DNA of 9,528 nt from positions 1 through 9,528 of the forward strand of contig JAISWP010000101.1 in the NCBI GenBank assembly GCA_031271065.1. The letters run 5' to 3'. This DNA comes from Synergistaceae bacterium. Lineage in GTDB: Bacteria; Synergistota; Synergistia; Synergistales; Synergistaceae. The translations under genes were made by a program, and so were the position numbers. Of the stretch, positions 1 to 6,896 are shown in pieces; positions within the stretch are counted from its first letter, which is position 1; each line of letters opens with the position of its first letter. The notes under the pieces are model-generated. The model saw only the letters and a program-made list of their open reading frames with translations. It was not told the DNA's origin and searched no databases.

Positions 1-127
1 CTTCCCATTCGCATCAATAGACATCCTGCCGCTCAACTGCACTATGATATACCCATTTCGCTCAAACGTACAGTATCAGCCAAAAAATAAACGACAGATA
101 CCCGAATGCGGCAAAGAGAAAGGCCGG
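1..127. other. Non-coding stretch downstream of recO, reaching the window edge
   Basis: I see no convincing terminator, promoter or RNA gene here. On the minus strand a short T-rich run (TTTATTTTTT) follows recO, but no solid GC-rich stem precedes it. Close to the edge an ATG at 24, and another at 14 in a different frame with AGGA 9 nt upstream, could each begin the next gene on the same strand. With 8 codons or fewer in view neither can be identified. This is the longest gap in the window. Confidence 0.4.
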
Positions 128-934
128 TCAAACCAAAACGAGGAAAGAATAAAACAGCGAGGCCGTCTCTTCCAGCTGAGATTTTAAATCGTCGCGCCCG
201 CTAAGCATATCGTCAAGTTTACTGCTTTCGCGTATGAAAACATCTCTGGGGGAAACGCAGGCAGCCTTCACGGCCGCGAACGCTTCGGCCCCGGCAAAGC
301 CGCGGCGCGCCGCGCCCTCCCTGCCCGAGCAGTCCTCGCACAAAAAACCCCCCTGCGACGCGCATACGCCCCGGGAAGATTCAAGGGACGCGCCGCAGCC
401 GGAACAGAAGTCCATCGATGGGGCGACTCCCCAGACGCCGCACCATCTCCAGGCAAATCTGACGTCGAGCAGGAGGGGGCTGAGGCCCAGGGACACGTTT
501 TTCATGCTGCCCCATAAGAGCCGCAGGACTCCGTCGTTTTCGTGTCCGGAAGGAAGTCTCGCCGCGAGTTTTCCGCACCACTTCACCGCGAGGCTGAGAC
601 TGCGCCTCGAACGCCGCAGCGGCAGAAAATCCTCGACTATATCGACTCCTTTGAGATACATCCTGTGAGTGCTCTGGTAGAGGGCGAAATTCCCCCAGGT
701 CATGGGTTCCGTTCCGCCGCCGAACCGGTTTTTCTCCCCCGGCGAGACGACTTGCACCGCGCCGAGGCCCCTGAGAAACAGGATACACTCCCGCGATTTC
801 GGCGCCTCTTTTCTTTTGAGGACGACCCCGACTGCCCTGTAGTCCCCCTGGGACAGCCTGTCCGGGATAATTCCGAGCGGTATCAGGCCCGTCGGTATCC
901 CGCCCTTTCCACCCCGACGGCGGACTTTCTCCAC
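128..934 (-). CDS. recO: DNA repair protein RecO
   Basis: RecO binds single-stranded DNA and SSB and, with RecR, helps load RecA at gaps in the RecF pathway. With the start chosen here the product is 268 residues. It shows an OB-fold-like N-terminal part beginning DYRAVGVVLKRKE, a helical middle, and a zinc-finger-like pair CSGC and CEDC (C177, C180, C199, C202) around a GGFLC stretch, as in many RecO proteins. The sequence is divergent, and identification also rests on its place directly after era, where recO is often found. The start is uncertain: no ATG exists before the conserved part. I prefer GTG at 934 because GAAGGT lies 9 nt upstream; this overlaps era by 52 nt. GTG 955 has no ribosome binding site, and a CTG at 886 would overlap the era stop as CTGA. 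Roughly 30 residues ahead of the OB fold are therefore doubtful. Confidence 0.85.
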   Translation of the reverse strand: MEKVRRRGGKGGIPTGLIPLGIIPDRLSQGDYRAVGVVLKRKEAPKSRECILFLRGLGAVQVVSPGEKNRFGGGTEPMTWGNFALYQSTHRMYLKGVDIVEDFLPLRRSRRSLSLAVKWCGKLAARLPSGHENDGVLRLLWGSMKNVSLGLSPLLLDVRFAWRWCGVWGVAPSMDFCSGCGASLESSRGVCASQGGFLCEDCSGREGAARRGFAGAEAFAAVKAACVSPRDVFIRESSKLDDMLSGRDDLKSQLEETASLFYSFLVLV

Positions 935-1800
935 TGCGGCTTTACCTTCACCCACAGGCTCAGATTCACCGGACAGCCCAGTCTGCTTTCCAGATCCAGG
1001 CGGGAAGCGCGCCCTATTTCCTTCAGTCTGGAGCCTCCGGCGCCTATCAGAATCCCCTTCTGTCCGGGGCGCTCCACTATTATGTCCGCTCTTATCTCCG
1101 CCCTGCGCAGTTTTGGATACTCAGCGGGCGTTTTGAATTCCTCCACTATGACCGCCGCGCTGTGGGGGACCTCCTGCTCCGTGGACTCGAAGATGTGCTC
1201 CCGGATTATCTCTTCGGCCAGAAAACGCTCCGTCGCGTCTATCAGGACGTCCTCAGGGTATATGATCTCCCCCTCCGGAAGCCTGCGGGCCAGTTCGTCC
1301 CGCAGAACGTCGAGATTGGTCTCTTTGAGGGCAGAGACAGGGACTACAGCGTCAGGTTTTACTCGTTCCTGCACCGTCTCGAGATAACGCCAGAAGTCCT
1401 CCTTATCCCGGAGGAGGTCTATCTTGTTTACGGCCAGCACTATCGGTATTCTGAGATGTTCGAGGCGGGAGTATATTTCTTCCCCCGCGTCTCCCAGTTC
1501 CCGACCCGCCTCCGTGACAAAACAGACAACGTCCACCGATTCCATGGCGGAATCCGTCTCCCGCATCATGAACTCTCCCAGCGCCATTTTCGGCTTGTGT
1601 ATGCCGGGAGTGTCGACTATGACTATCTGGCAGTCCTCCGTCGTCAGGATGCAGCGGACGGCGTTCCGCGTGGTCTGAGGCTTGCTGGAGACAGCGGCCG
1701 CCTTCTCCTTCAGAAGAGCGTTGACCAGCGAGGACTTGCCGGCGTTAGGAGCCCCCACCAGGGCGGCGTACCCCGCCCTGTACGGCTTACGCGTTTCCAT
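883..1800 (-). CDS. era: GTPase Era
   Basis: Era is an essential GTPase that binds the 3' end of 16S rRNA during 30S subunit assembly and couples ribosome maturation to growth. The 305-residue product has the normal two-domain form. The GTPase domain shows G1 GAPNAGKS at 16-23, G2 TT at 43-44, G3 DTPG at 63-66, G4 NKID at 125-128 and G5 SAL at 156-158. The RNA-binding KH domain contains VPHSAAVIVEEF at 211-222 and GQKGILIGAGGSRLKEIG at 246-263. All motifs are intact. The ATG at 1800 lies 14 nt inside the end of the CorC-like gene and has AAGGAGG 9 nt upstream, one of the strongest ribosome binding sites here. The end overlaps the recO frame. Confidence 0.97.
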   Translation of the reverse strand: METRKPYRAGYAALVGAPNAGKSSLVNALLKEKAAAVSSKPQTTRNAVRCILTTEDCQIVIVDTPGIHKPKMALGEFMMRETDSAMESVDVVCFVTEAGRELGDAGEEIYSRLEHLRIPIVLAVNKIDLLRDKEDFWRYLETVQERVKPDAVVPVSALKETNLDVLRDELARRLPEGEIIYPEDVLIDATERFLAEEIIREHIFESTEQEVPHSAAVIVEEFKTPAEYPKLRRAEIRADIIVERPGQKGILIGAGGSRLKEIGRASRLDLESRLGCPVNLSLWVKVKPQWRKSAVGVERAGYRRA

Positions 1801-3079
1801 CGGCTCCGGCCTCCTTCGGCTCGTCGGCCATGCGTTCCATTCTCACCTGGAGTATCCTGTGCTCGACGACCTCCACGGCCGTCATCCTCCAGGGACCATA
1901 GGAAACAGACTCGCCCTCGTCGGGAAAGTTGCCCTTGAGCGACAGCAGCATGCCCGCCGCCGTGTCGACGTCCTCGAACTCGAAGGGATAGACCAGCGTC
2001 TCCGAAAGCTCGTCCAGATTGACGTACCCCTGGACCAGATACACTCCCTCCCGCTCCTCCAGCACGTCCGGCATCTCGTCGTCGTACTCGTCCTGTATGT
2101 CGCCCACTATCTCCTCGAGCAGGTCCTCCAGAGAGACCAGGCCGGCAGTGCCGCCGTATTCGTCCACCACTATGGCTATGTGTATTCTCGATTTTTTCAT
2201 GAGGTCGAAGGCCTCGTCGGTTTTCAGGGTCTCAGGTATAAAGAGAGGTTTGCGCTGGACCGACGCCACGCTGTCGCCGAAAGCCCCCATAGAGAGGGGC
2301 TTCAGCAGGTCCTTGACGTAGAGCATCCCGGTTATCCTGTCCAGTTCCTTCTCGTACACGGGCACCCGGGAATGTCCGCTTTGGAGGAATATCTCGGAGG
2401 CCTCCGCCATAGTCGTGTCCGACGACATGGCGGTCATATCCGTGCGGGCCACCATCACCTCGGAGACCCTGGTCCCCTCGAATGAGATGACGCCGCTGAT
2501 CATCTTGCGCTCGTCCTCCTCTATAGCACCGGACTCCCCGCTCTCGTTCACGATGACCTCGAGATCCTCCCGGGACACGAACGTGTTCAGCGTGTCCAGT
2601 TTGAGCCCGAGCACCCGGCCTATGATCCATATGGCGCTCTGGACTAAATACACGACCGGCCACAGGACGACGTTGAAAAACGACAAAAGCGGCAGGGAAT
2701 GGTACAGGACGGACTCTTTGTGGGCTATAGCTATATTCTTCGGCAAGATCTCGCAGAATATGACCACTACCGTGGTCATCACGGCTATCGCCGTCAGCGA
2801 CCCTTTCTGCGGACCTAAAAATCTGGTGAAAAGGACAGTGGCCACGGAACTCGCCGCTATGTTGACCACGTTATTGCCGACCAGAGTTATGGACATAGCC
2901 CGCTGTACGTTTGCCGCAAGCCACGAGAAGCCCTTTTTGCGTTCGGGATGGGTGTTTTCCATCACCTTTAATTTTACTTTCCCTGCCGCCGTTATAGAGG
3001 TTTCAGCTGCGCTGAAGAAAAACGAAAAAACCAGAAACAACAGCAGCAGGCCGATACTGCCTGCTAAATCGGAACTCAC
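1787..3079 (-). CDS. DUF21/CBS/CorC-HlyC domain membrane protein (hemolysin C or CorC-like)
   Basis: The 430-residue product has the domain order of the CNNM/CorC family: an N-terminal DUF21 membrane domain (hydrophobic stretches about 8-26, 61-87, 94-118 and 127-158), two CBS domains between about 205 and 330, and a C-terminal CorC/HlyC domain about 340-415. Typical stretches are SAAETSITA at 23-31, FCEILPKNIAIAHKE at 108-122, RKMISGVISFEGTRVSEVMVART at 191-213, GHSRVPVYEKELDRITGMLYVKDLL at 235-259 and DEYGGTAGLVSLEDLLEEIVGDIQDEYD at 306-333. Some relatives are linked to Mg2+ or Co2+ export; the old name hemolysin is misleading, and the transported ion here is unknown. I choose the GTG at 3079 because it overlaps the ybeY stop as GTGA and has GGGAGG 12 nt upstream. 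Frame extension upstream would add 24 basic residues that only shadow ybeY. The end overlaps era by 14 nt. Confidence 0.93.
   Translation of the reverse strand: MSSDLAGSIGLLLLFLVFSFFFSAAETSITAAGKVKLKVMENTHPERKKGFSWLAANVQRAMSITLVGNNVVNIAASSVATVLFTRFLGPQKGSLTAIAVMTTVVVIFCEILPKNIAIAHKESVLYHSLPLLSFFNVVLWPVVYLVQSAIWIIGRVLGLKLDTLNTFVSREDLEVIVNESGESGAIEEDERKMISGVISFEGTRVSEVMVARTDMTAMSSDTTMAEASEIFLQSGHSRVPVYEKELDRITGMLYVKDLLKPLSMGAFGDSVASVQRKPLFIPETLKTDEAFDLMKKSRIHIAIVVDEYGGTAGLVSLEDLLEEIVGDIQDEYDDEMPDVLEEREGVYLVQGYVNLDELSETLVYPFEFEDVDTAAGMLLSLKGNFPDEGESVSYGPWRMTAVEVVEHRILQVRMERMADEPKEAGADGNA
1810..1816 (-). promoter_or_regulatory. Strong ribosome binding site of era
   Basis: AAGGAGG on the minus strand, 9 nt before the era ATG at 1800 and within the last codons of the CorC-like gene. 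It confirms the overlapping start. Confidence 0.8.
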
Positions 3080-3564
3080 TCCGACATCAGTCCTCCCTTT
3101 GCGCGGACCCGCTCGGCATATTTTCCGAGAACGCTCTCCTGCATGTCCCACATTTCGCGCCTTGCCCCGTCGGTATCGTGATCGAAACCGATCAGGTGCA
3201 GCACTCCGTGTATTATCATCCGCGCCATTTCGCTATTATAGCCGATATTCTCCCGTTCGGCGTTACGCCGCACGATTCCGGGACAGACGACCACGTCTCC
3301 CAGCGGGATGGAATCCCACTGCGGAGGGACGAACCTGCCGTCCTCCTCCCAGAGCGGGAACGACAGCACGTCCGTGGGCTCGTCCAGTTTCCTGTACCTG
3401 AAGTTGAGAGCGGCTATGTCCTCCGGGCTCACGGCCGAAAGCGACACTACGGCCTCCGCTCCGCCCAAGGGCATCGGCAGGGACGACAATTCCTCCGAGA
3501 GAAATTCGACGTCCACCGGAAAATCCGGTCCGGGCGATGTTTGCGACTCCACCCTGAATTTCAC
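3076..3564 (-). CDS. ybeY: Endoribonuclease YbeY (rRNA maturation factor)
   Basis: YbeY is a zinc-dependent endoribonuclease needed for 16S rRNA 3'-end processing and ribosome quality control. The 162-residue product shows the signature HGVLHLIGFDH at 119-129, whose three histidines (119, 123, 129) bind the metal, and the conserved NFRYRKLDEPTDVLSFP at 54-70 and IPLGDVVVCPGIVRRNA at 86-102. Length and motifs are normal. The start is GTG at 3564, and the first bases overlap the pgpH stop codon as GTGA. No Shine-Dalgarno sequence is seen upstream, so ribosomes probably reinitiate after finishing pgpH. Its closeness to phoH matches the known YbeY-YbeZ partnership, and era two genes on adds another ribosome-assembly factor. 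Confidence 0.96.
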   Translation of the reverse strand: MKFRVESQTSPGPDFPVDVEFLSEELSSLPMPLGGAEAVVSLSAVSPEDIAALNFRYRKLDEPTDVLSFPLWEEDGRFVPPQWDSIPLGDVVVCPGIVRRNAERENIGYNSEMARMIIHGVLHLIGFDHDTDGARREMWDMQESVLGKYAERVRAKGGLMSE

Positions 3565-5702
3565 TTTTCAGGCACAAAGACGGCGGCCGCGTCCGGGGAC
3601 CGGCCCGCCTGGGGTTCGGCTTCGTCCGCGTCCGGCACGCCGTCGGGAGCTGGATGCGAGAGCGGTTTTATCTCGCGGGTGTGATACATGGACATGAGGG
3701 TATCCACCATGGCGTTCTTGATGGCGCTCAGTTCCTTCAGGGTAAAATTCACGTCGACGAATTGTCCGCTCATGATCTTCGAGTTGACCACGTCGTCGAC
3801 GAGTTTCTCCAATTCCGCCCTTCCGGCAAGCGGATTTTTAAGGCCCTTCAAAGCGGCGTCGGTCGAGTCGGCCAGCATGAGAAGGGCGGTCTCCGGACGC
3901 TGAGGCGCCGGCCCTGGATAGCAGAAGTCGTCCCTGTCCACGGAACTGCCGTCTCTCCCGGCTTCCTTGTCCTCGGCGAGAGCTTTCTGATAAAAGTAGG
4001 TTATGCAGGTGGTGCCGTGGTGTTCGGCTATGAAATTTTTTATCATCTTCGGAATCTTGTACTCGTCCGCCAGCTTGAGGCCGTCGGGAACGTGACTCAG
4101 GATCATCCTGGCCGAATCGTACGGACCGAGTCTGTCGTGGATATTGTCTCCGAACGACTGATTTTCCACGAAATAGTGGGGCCGTTTGAGCTTGCCTATA
4201 TCGTGATAGTAAGCCCCCGTCTTGATCAAAAGCCCGTTCATGCCCACCTTGTCGGCGACCGCCTCGGCGAAGGTGCCTACCGTCACGGTGTGGTGATACG
4301 TCCCGGGCGCCTCCAGCTGAAGACGCTTGAGAAGAGGCTGGGACGGGTGGCTCATCTCCAGCAGTCTCAAGGGGGATATAATGTCAAATACATACTCCCA
4401 CAGCGGAAGGAGCGCCACCACCAGGGTGCTCCAGACAAGGGCCGATATGAGGTGCGCCTCGAGCATCTGCGGCGTGACCGCGAGCCCCATACCCCAGCGC
4501 AGAAAAGCGGAAGTGAAGGTCAGGCAGAGTCCCAGGCTCAGCACGTTGGCCCATATCTTGATCCTGCTGGACGCTTCCTTTATAAAGAGGAAGCTCGCCC
4601 CGGAGACTACGCCGCACAGGACGCAGCCGACGGCTATGGACGAGGTCATTCCCGGAAACGCCATGATATAACCCAGCAGTCCGCCCCCCAGCGTCACCTG
4701 GAACGCCAGGGACGCGTTGACGGTCAGGAAAAGCCATCCGGCCAGGCCAAGCAAAGAGAGGGCGTCGATGTTCCATCTGGCGGCAGTGGACTGAAAAATC
4801 CAGTCTATCACCAAAAGCAGGAACATATACAGCCAGTCCCTGTGGGAGGGAGGCGACTCCTGTCTAAGGCCTATCCAGGTGAACCAAAGGGACCAGGCGA
4901 AGGTGGTTATGACCACGAAACCCAGGTGTTTCCAGGGTATTGCGGCGTCGGGGTAGCCGTTCTCCCGGAGAAGCCCAGCCATCTCCGACGTCACCACCTG
5001 CCCCTGCTGAACCAGGGTCTTGCCTATCTCTATATTTCTGGTGAAAGACGGTATGTGGGAAGATATGTCGTTTCTGAGACGGTCCGCCATCTCGGCATCC
5101 TCGGCGACGGTGGGGATCAGCAGCGAGTCCAGGAGCTGAAAGACCACGTTTTTGTCCGCCTGCGCAAGGGAAGAGTCCCTCAGGTTATCCCATATGACGG
5201 CGGTCTGTTCGGCCCTGGTCACGGCCTTGTCGTAGTTCTTTTCGGCTATTTCGACGGCGGTGTCTATCACGCCCGTCCGGACGTCGTCGGAGAGAGCGCG
5301 GACCATTTCCGCAAGACGGGGAGAGGCGAAACTCACATCCCCGTTGTTTTTGAGCGCGGCGATGTTCTCCCTGACGATCTGCGTCGAAGCGTTGTTTCTC
5401 ACCCTGACCGTGACTATCTGTTCAGCGGCCAGGTGCCGGGACTCGTTCGTGGCGTCCCTGTCGACGAATCGGGTGGTGACCCGGGCCAGATAGGTATGCG
5501 GCGAGGGGTACCCCACCATATAGTTCGCGCTGGTGTCTATGAAATACCACCGCATCATGACTATCGCGCCCGCCGACAGCACCAGGAGGAAGCGATAAAG
5601 CATCAGAAATCCTGTCGAGACTCCTCCCGGATTCGAGTGCGCGCTGCTGAGCAGAAGCAGCTGCAGAAGATTACGAGACGAGCGCCTGCGAAACCGCGCC
5701 AT
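3561..5702 (-). CDS. pgpH: Membrane HD-domain phosphodiesterase, 7TMR-HDED family (PgpH/YqfF type, c-di-AMP hydrolase)
   Basis: Characterised PgpH proteins degrade the second messenger c-di-AMP to pApA at the inner face of the membrane. The 713-residue product has the complete layout: a basic N-terminus, a first membrane segment about 33-51, an extracytoplasmic domain about 52-255 that begins VGYPSPHTYLA, a cluster of membrane segments about 258-440, and a cytoplasmic HD domain. Catalytic or metal-binding candidates are H470/H471 in APGTYHHTV, H500-D501 in GAYYHDIGK, H537, H561-H562 in AEHHGTT and D612 in MLADSTDAA. YPGPAPQ near 595-601 is also typical. The tail after about 680 is rich in Pro, Asp, Glu and Ala and looks disordered. 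The ATG at 5702 overlaps the phoH end and has GAGGAG 10 nt upstream. No c-di-AMP cyclase is in the window, so the substrate rests on family knowledge. Confidence 0.93.
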   Translation of the reverse strand: MARFRRRSSRNLLQLLLLSSAHSNPGGVSTGFLMLYRFLLVLSAGAIVMMRWYFIDTSANYMVGYPSPHTYLARVTTRFVDRDATNESRHLAAEQIVTVRVRNNASTQIVRENIAALKNNGDVSFASPRLAEMVRALSDDVRTGVIDTAVEIAEKNYDKAVTRAEQTAVIWDNLRDSSLAQADKNVVFQLLDSLLIPTVAEDAEMADRLRNDISSHIPSFTRNIEIGKTLVQQGQVVTSEMAGLLRENGYPDAAIPWKHLGFVVITTFAWSLWFTWIGLRQESPPSHRDWLYMFLLLVIDWIFQSTAARWNIDALSLLGLAGWLFLTVNASLAFQVTLGGGLLGYIMAFPGMTSSIAVGCVLCGVVSGASFLFIKEASSRIKIWANVLSLGLCLTFTSAFLRWGMGLAVTPQMLEAHLISALVWSTLVVALLPLWEYVFDIISPLRLLEMSHPSQPLLKRLQLEAPGTYHHTVTVGTFAEAVADKVGMNGLLIKTGAYYHDIGKLKRPHYFVENQSFGDNIHDRLGPYDSARMILSHVPDGLKLADEYKIPKMIKNFIAEHHGTTCITYFYQKALAEDKEAGRDGSSVDRDDFCYPGPAPQRPETALLMLADSTDAALKGLKNPLAGRAELEKLVDDVVNSKIMSGQFVDVNFTLKELSAIKNAMVDTLMSMYHTREIKPLSHPAPDGVPDADEAEPQAGRSPDAAAVFVPEK

Positions 5703-6654
5703 TTTTTTCGTACTCCTCGTAAGCCATGACGATCCTCTGGACTATATCGTGCCTTACCACGTCGCGATTGGTGAGGTCGCAGAAAGCTACCCCCTCCACT
5801 CCCCGCAGTATATCGCGCACGGACTTGAGTCCGGATTCTTTTCCGCCCGGAAGGTCGACCTGCGTTATGTCTCCTGTGACGACAGCTTTCGAACCCAGGC
5901 CGAGCCTGGTGAGAAACATCTTCATCTGCTCTTTTGTGGTATTCTGCGCCTCGTCGAGGATTATGAAACTGCTGTTCAATGTCCGTCCTCTCATGTACGC
6001 CAGCGGAGCGATCTCGATAACGCCCTTTTCGACGTATCTGTTAAACCGCTCCGGAGGGAGAAGGTCGTAAAAAGCGTCGTAAAGCGGCCTTATATACGGC
6101 TCGACCTTTTCGTGGAGATCCCCAGGCAGAAAGCCCAGCCTCTCCCCGGCCTCGACCACGGGCCGAACTAATACTATCCTGTTTATTCTGGCGGATTTGA
6201 GCGCCGCCACGGACATAGCCACGGCCAGATAGGTCTTTCCCGTGCCTGCGGGCCCTATCGAGAACACTACGTCGCTGCTTTCGATGGCGTCGATGTACTC
6301 CCTCTGCCCCTGAGTAAAGGGACGAACCTGCTGTCCCCTGTTGGTTAGGCACACCGTGCGTTCCAGCATCGACAGCATATCCGGCCTCCTGCCTTCCGCT
6401 ACCATATCTAGGGCGCATCGCATCTCCGCTCCGGATGGGCGGACACCCCTGGCCGTCATATCGGCGAACTGCCCCAGAACGCTCGCCAGATCCTCCGCGA
6501 GAAGCGGGTCCCCGTCCGGGATGTGCATATCTGAACCCCTCACCACGACCCTGACGCCCAGCTTCTCCTCCACCAGAGAAAGCATCTCGTCGCGGACGCC
6601 CAGCAGACGGGCCAGGATATCCTCGGACGCTACGGTGACTGTCCGCGCGCTCAC
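5671..6654 (-). CDS. phoH: PhoH family ATPase (YbeZ-type)
   Basis: PhoH/YbeZ is a cytoplasmic P-loop NTPase with RNA-helicase-like features; it is a known partner of the endoribonuclease YbeY, encoded two genes downstream here. I place the start at GTG 6654, giving 327 residues, because it begins 5 nt after the NifU-like stop codon and yields a family-like N-terminus. Opening the frame further upstream would add 35 arginine- and glycine-rich residues that are only a shadow of the NifU-like gene. From that start I see GVRVVVRG at 33-40, Walker A GPAGTGKT at 134-141, VRPVVEAGERLGFLPGDL at 163-180, Walker B with DEAQ at 234-237, TGD at 260-262 and VRHDIVQRIV at 300-309. All key motifs are present. 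The Shine-Dalgarno signal is weak, so translation may depend on termination of the preceding gene. The 3' end overlaps pgpH by 32 nt. Confidence 0.95.
   Translation of the reverse strand: MSARTVTVASEDILARLLGVRDEMLSLVEEKLGVRVVVRGSDMHIPDGDPLLAEDLASVLGQFADMTARGVRPSGAEMRCALDMVAEGRRPDMLSMLERTVCLTNRGQQVRPFTQGQREYIDAIESSDVVFSIGPAGTGKTYLAVAMSVAALKSARINRIVLVRPVVEAGERLGFLPGDLHEKVEPYIRPLYDAFYDLLPPERFNRYVEKGVIEIAPLAYMRGRTLNSSFIILDEAQNTTKEQMKMFLTRLGLGSKAVVTGDITQVDLPGGKESGLKSVRDILRGVEGVAFCDLTNRDVVRHDIVQRIVMAYEEYEKNGAVSQALVS
5713..5718 (-). promoter_or_regulatory. Ribosome binding site of pgpH inside phoH
   Basis: GAGGAG on the minus strand, 10 nt before the ATG at 5702, followed by a run of A residues. 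It lies in the last codons of phoH and supports the start that overlaps phoH by 32 nt. Confidence 0.65.
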
Positions 6655-6659
6655 GTCCG

Positions 6660-6896
6660 TTACGCCCTGACTACCTCCCTGACCTCGGGAACATAACGCT
6701 GAACCACGCCTTCGACGAGATTGCGCAGCGTGGCGGCCGCCCCCGGGCAGCCGCTGCAAAGGCCGTACAGCTGAACTTTCAGCACTCCGTTTGTCTCGTC
6801 GTAGCCCATGAACTCTATGCCGCCGCCGTGGGACTCTATTATCGGGCGCACGTTAGTCTCCAGAACCTCCGCTATTTTCTCAGCCGTCGTGGACAT
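6660..6896 (-). CDS. Stand-alone NifU C-terminal domain protein (Fe-S cluster scaffold/carrier type)
   Basis: This 78-residue protein is a single NifU C-terminal (Nfu-type) domain. Such domains bind a [4Fe-4S] cluster, usually between two subunits, and pass it to target proteins. The cluster ligands are visible as CSGC, C47 and C50, followed by the typical PGAAATLRNLVEGVVQ helix; the N-terminal half carries VRPIIESHGGGIEFMGYD, with the family's conserved HGG stretch. The U-type scaffold domain, an A-type domain and any nif genes are absent, so nitrogen fixation should not be assumed. The ATG follows the mazG TAA directly (TAAATG), and AAGGAGG lies 7 nt upstream, so translation should be strong. 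What apo-protein it serves cannot be read from the window. I leave the symbol empty because naming differs between lineages. Confidence 0.93.
   Translation of the reverse strand: MSTTAEKIAEVLETNVRPIIESHGGGIEFMGYDETNGVLKVQLYGLCSGCPGAAATLRNLVEGVVQRYVPEVREVVRA

Noticed and set aside
70..127. Possible rho-independent terminator after recO
   Set aside because: There is a T-rich run, but the best stem before it is only about three base pairs (CCG/CGG), too weak to claim.
1787..3079. Reading the CorC-like protein as a hemolysin toxin
   Set aside because: The DUF21-CBS-CorC/HlyC layout is that of a membrane transport-related family; the hemolysin label is historical.
3080..3151. A longer CorC-like protein starting at 3151
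   Set aside because: The added 24 basic residues lie over the end of ybeY. The GTG at 3079 overlaps the ybeY stop and has a GGGAGG upstream.
3654..5729. A 691-codon open frame on the plus strand opposite pgpH
   Set aside because: It is codon-aligned with pgpH, so its stops could arise only from TTA, CTA or TCA codons in the real gene, which are rare here. It shows no recognisable domain, while pgpH is clear. Similar aligned shadows lie opposite mfd and the CorC-like gene.
6655..6759. A longer phoH starting at 6759 (35 extra residues)
   Set aside because: The extra part overlaps the NifU-like gene by 100 nt, is Arg/Gly-rich, and does not resemble PhoH N-termini. GTG 6654 fits better.
6660..6896. 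Reading the NifU-like gene as evidence of nitrogen fixation
   Set aside because: Only the C-terminal carrier domain is present; such proteins are common in bacteria that do not fix nitrogen, and no nif genes are nearby.
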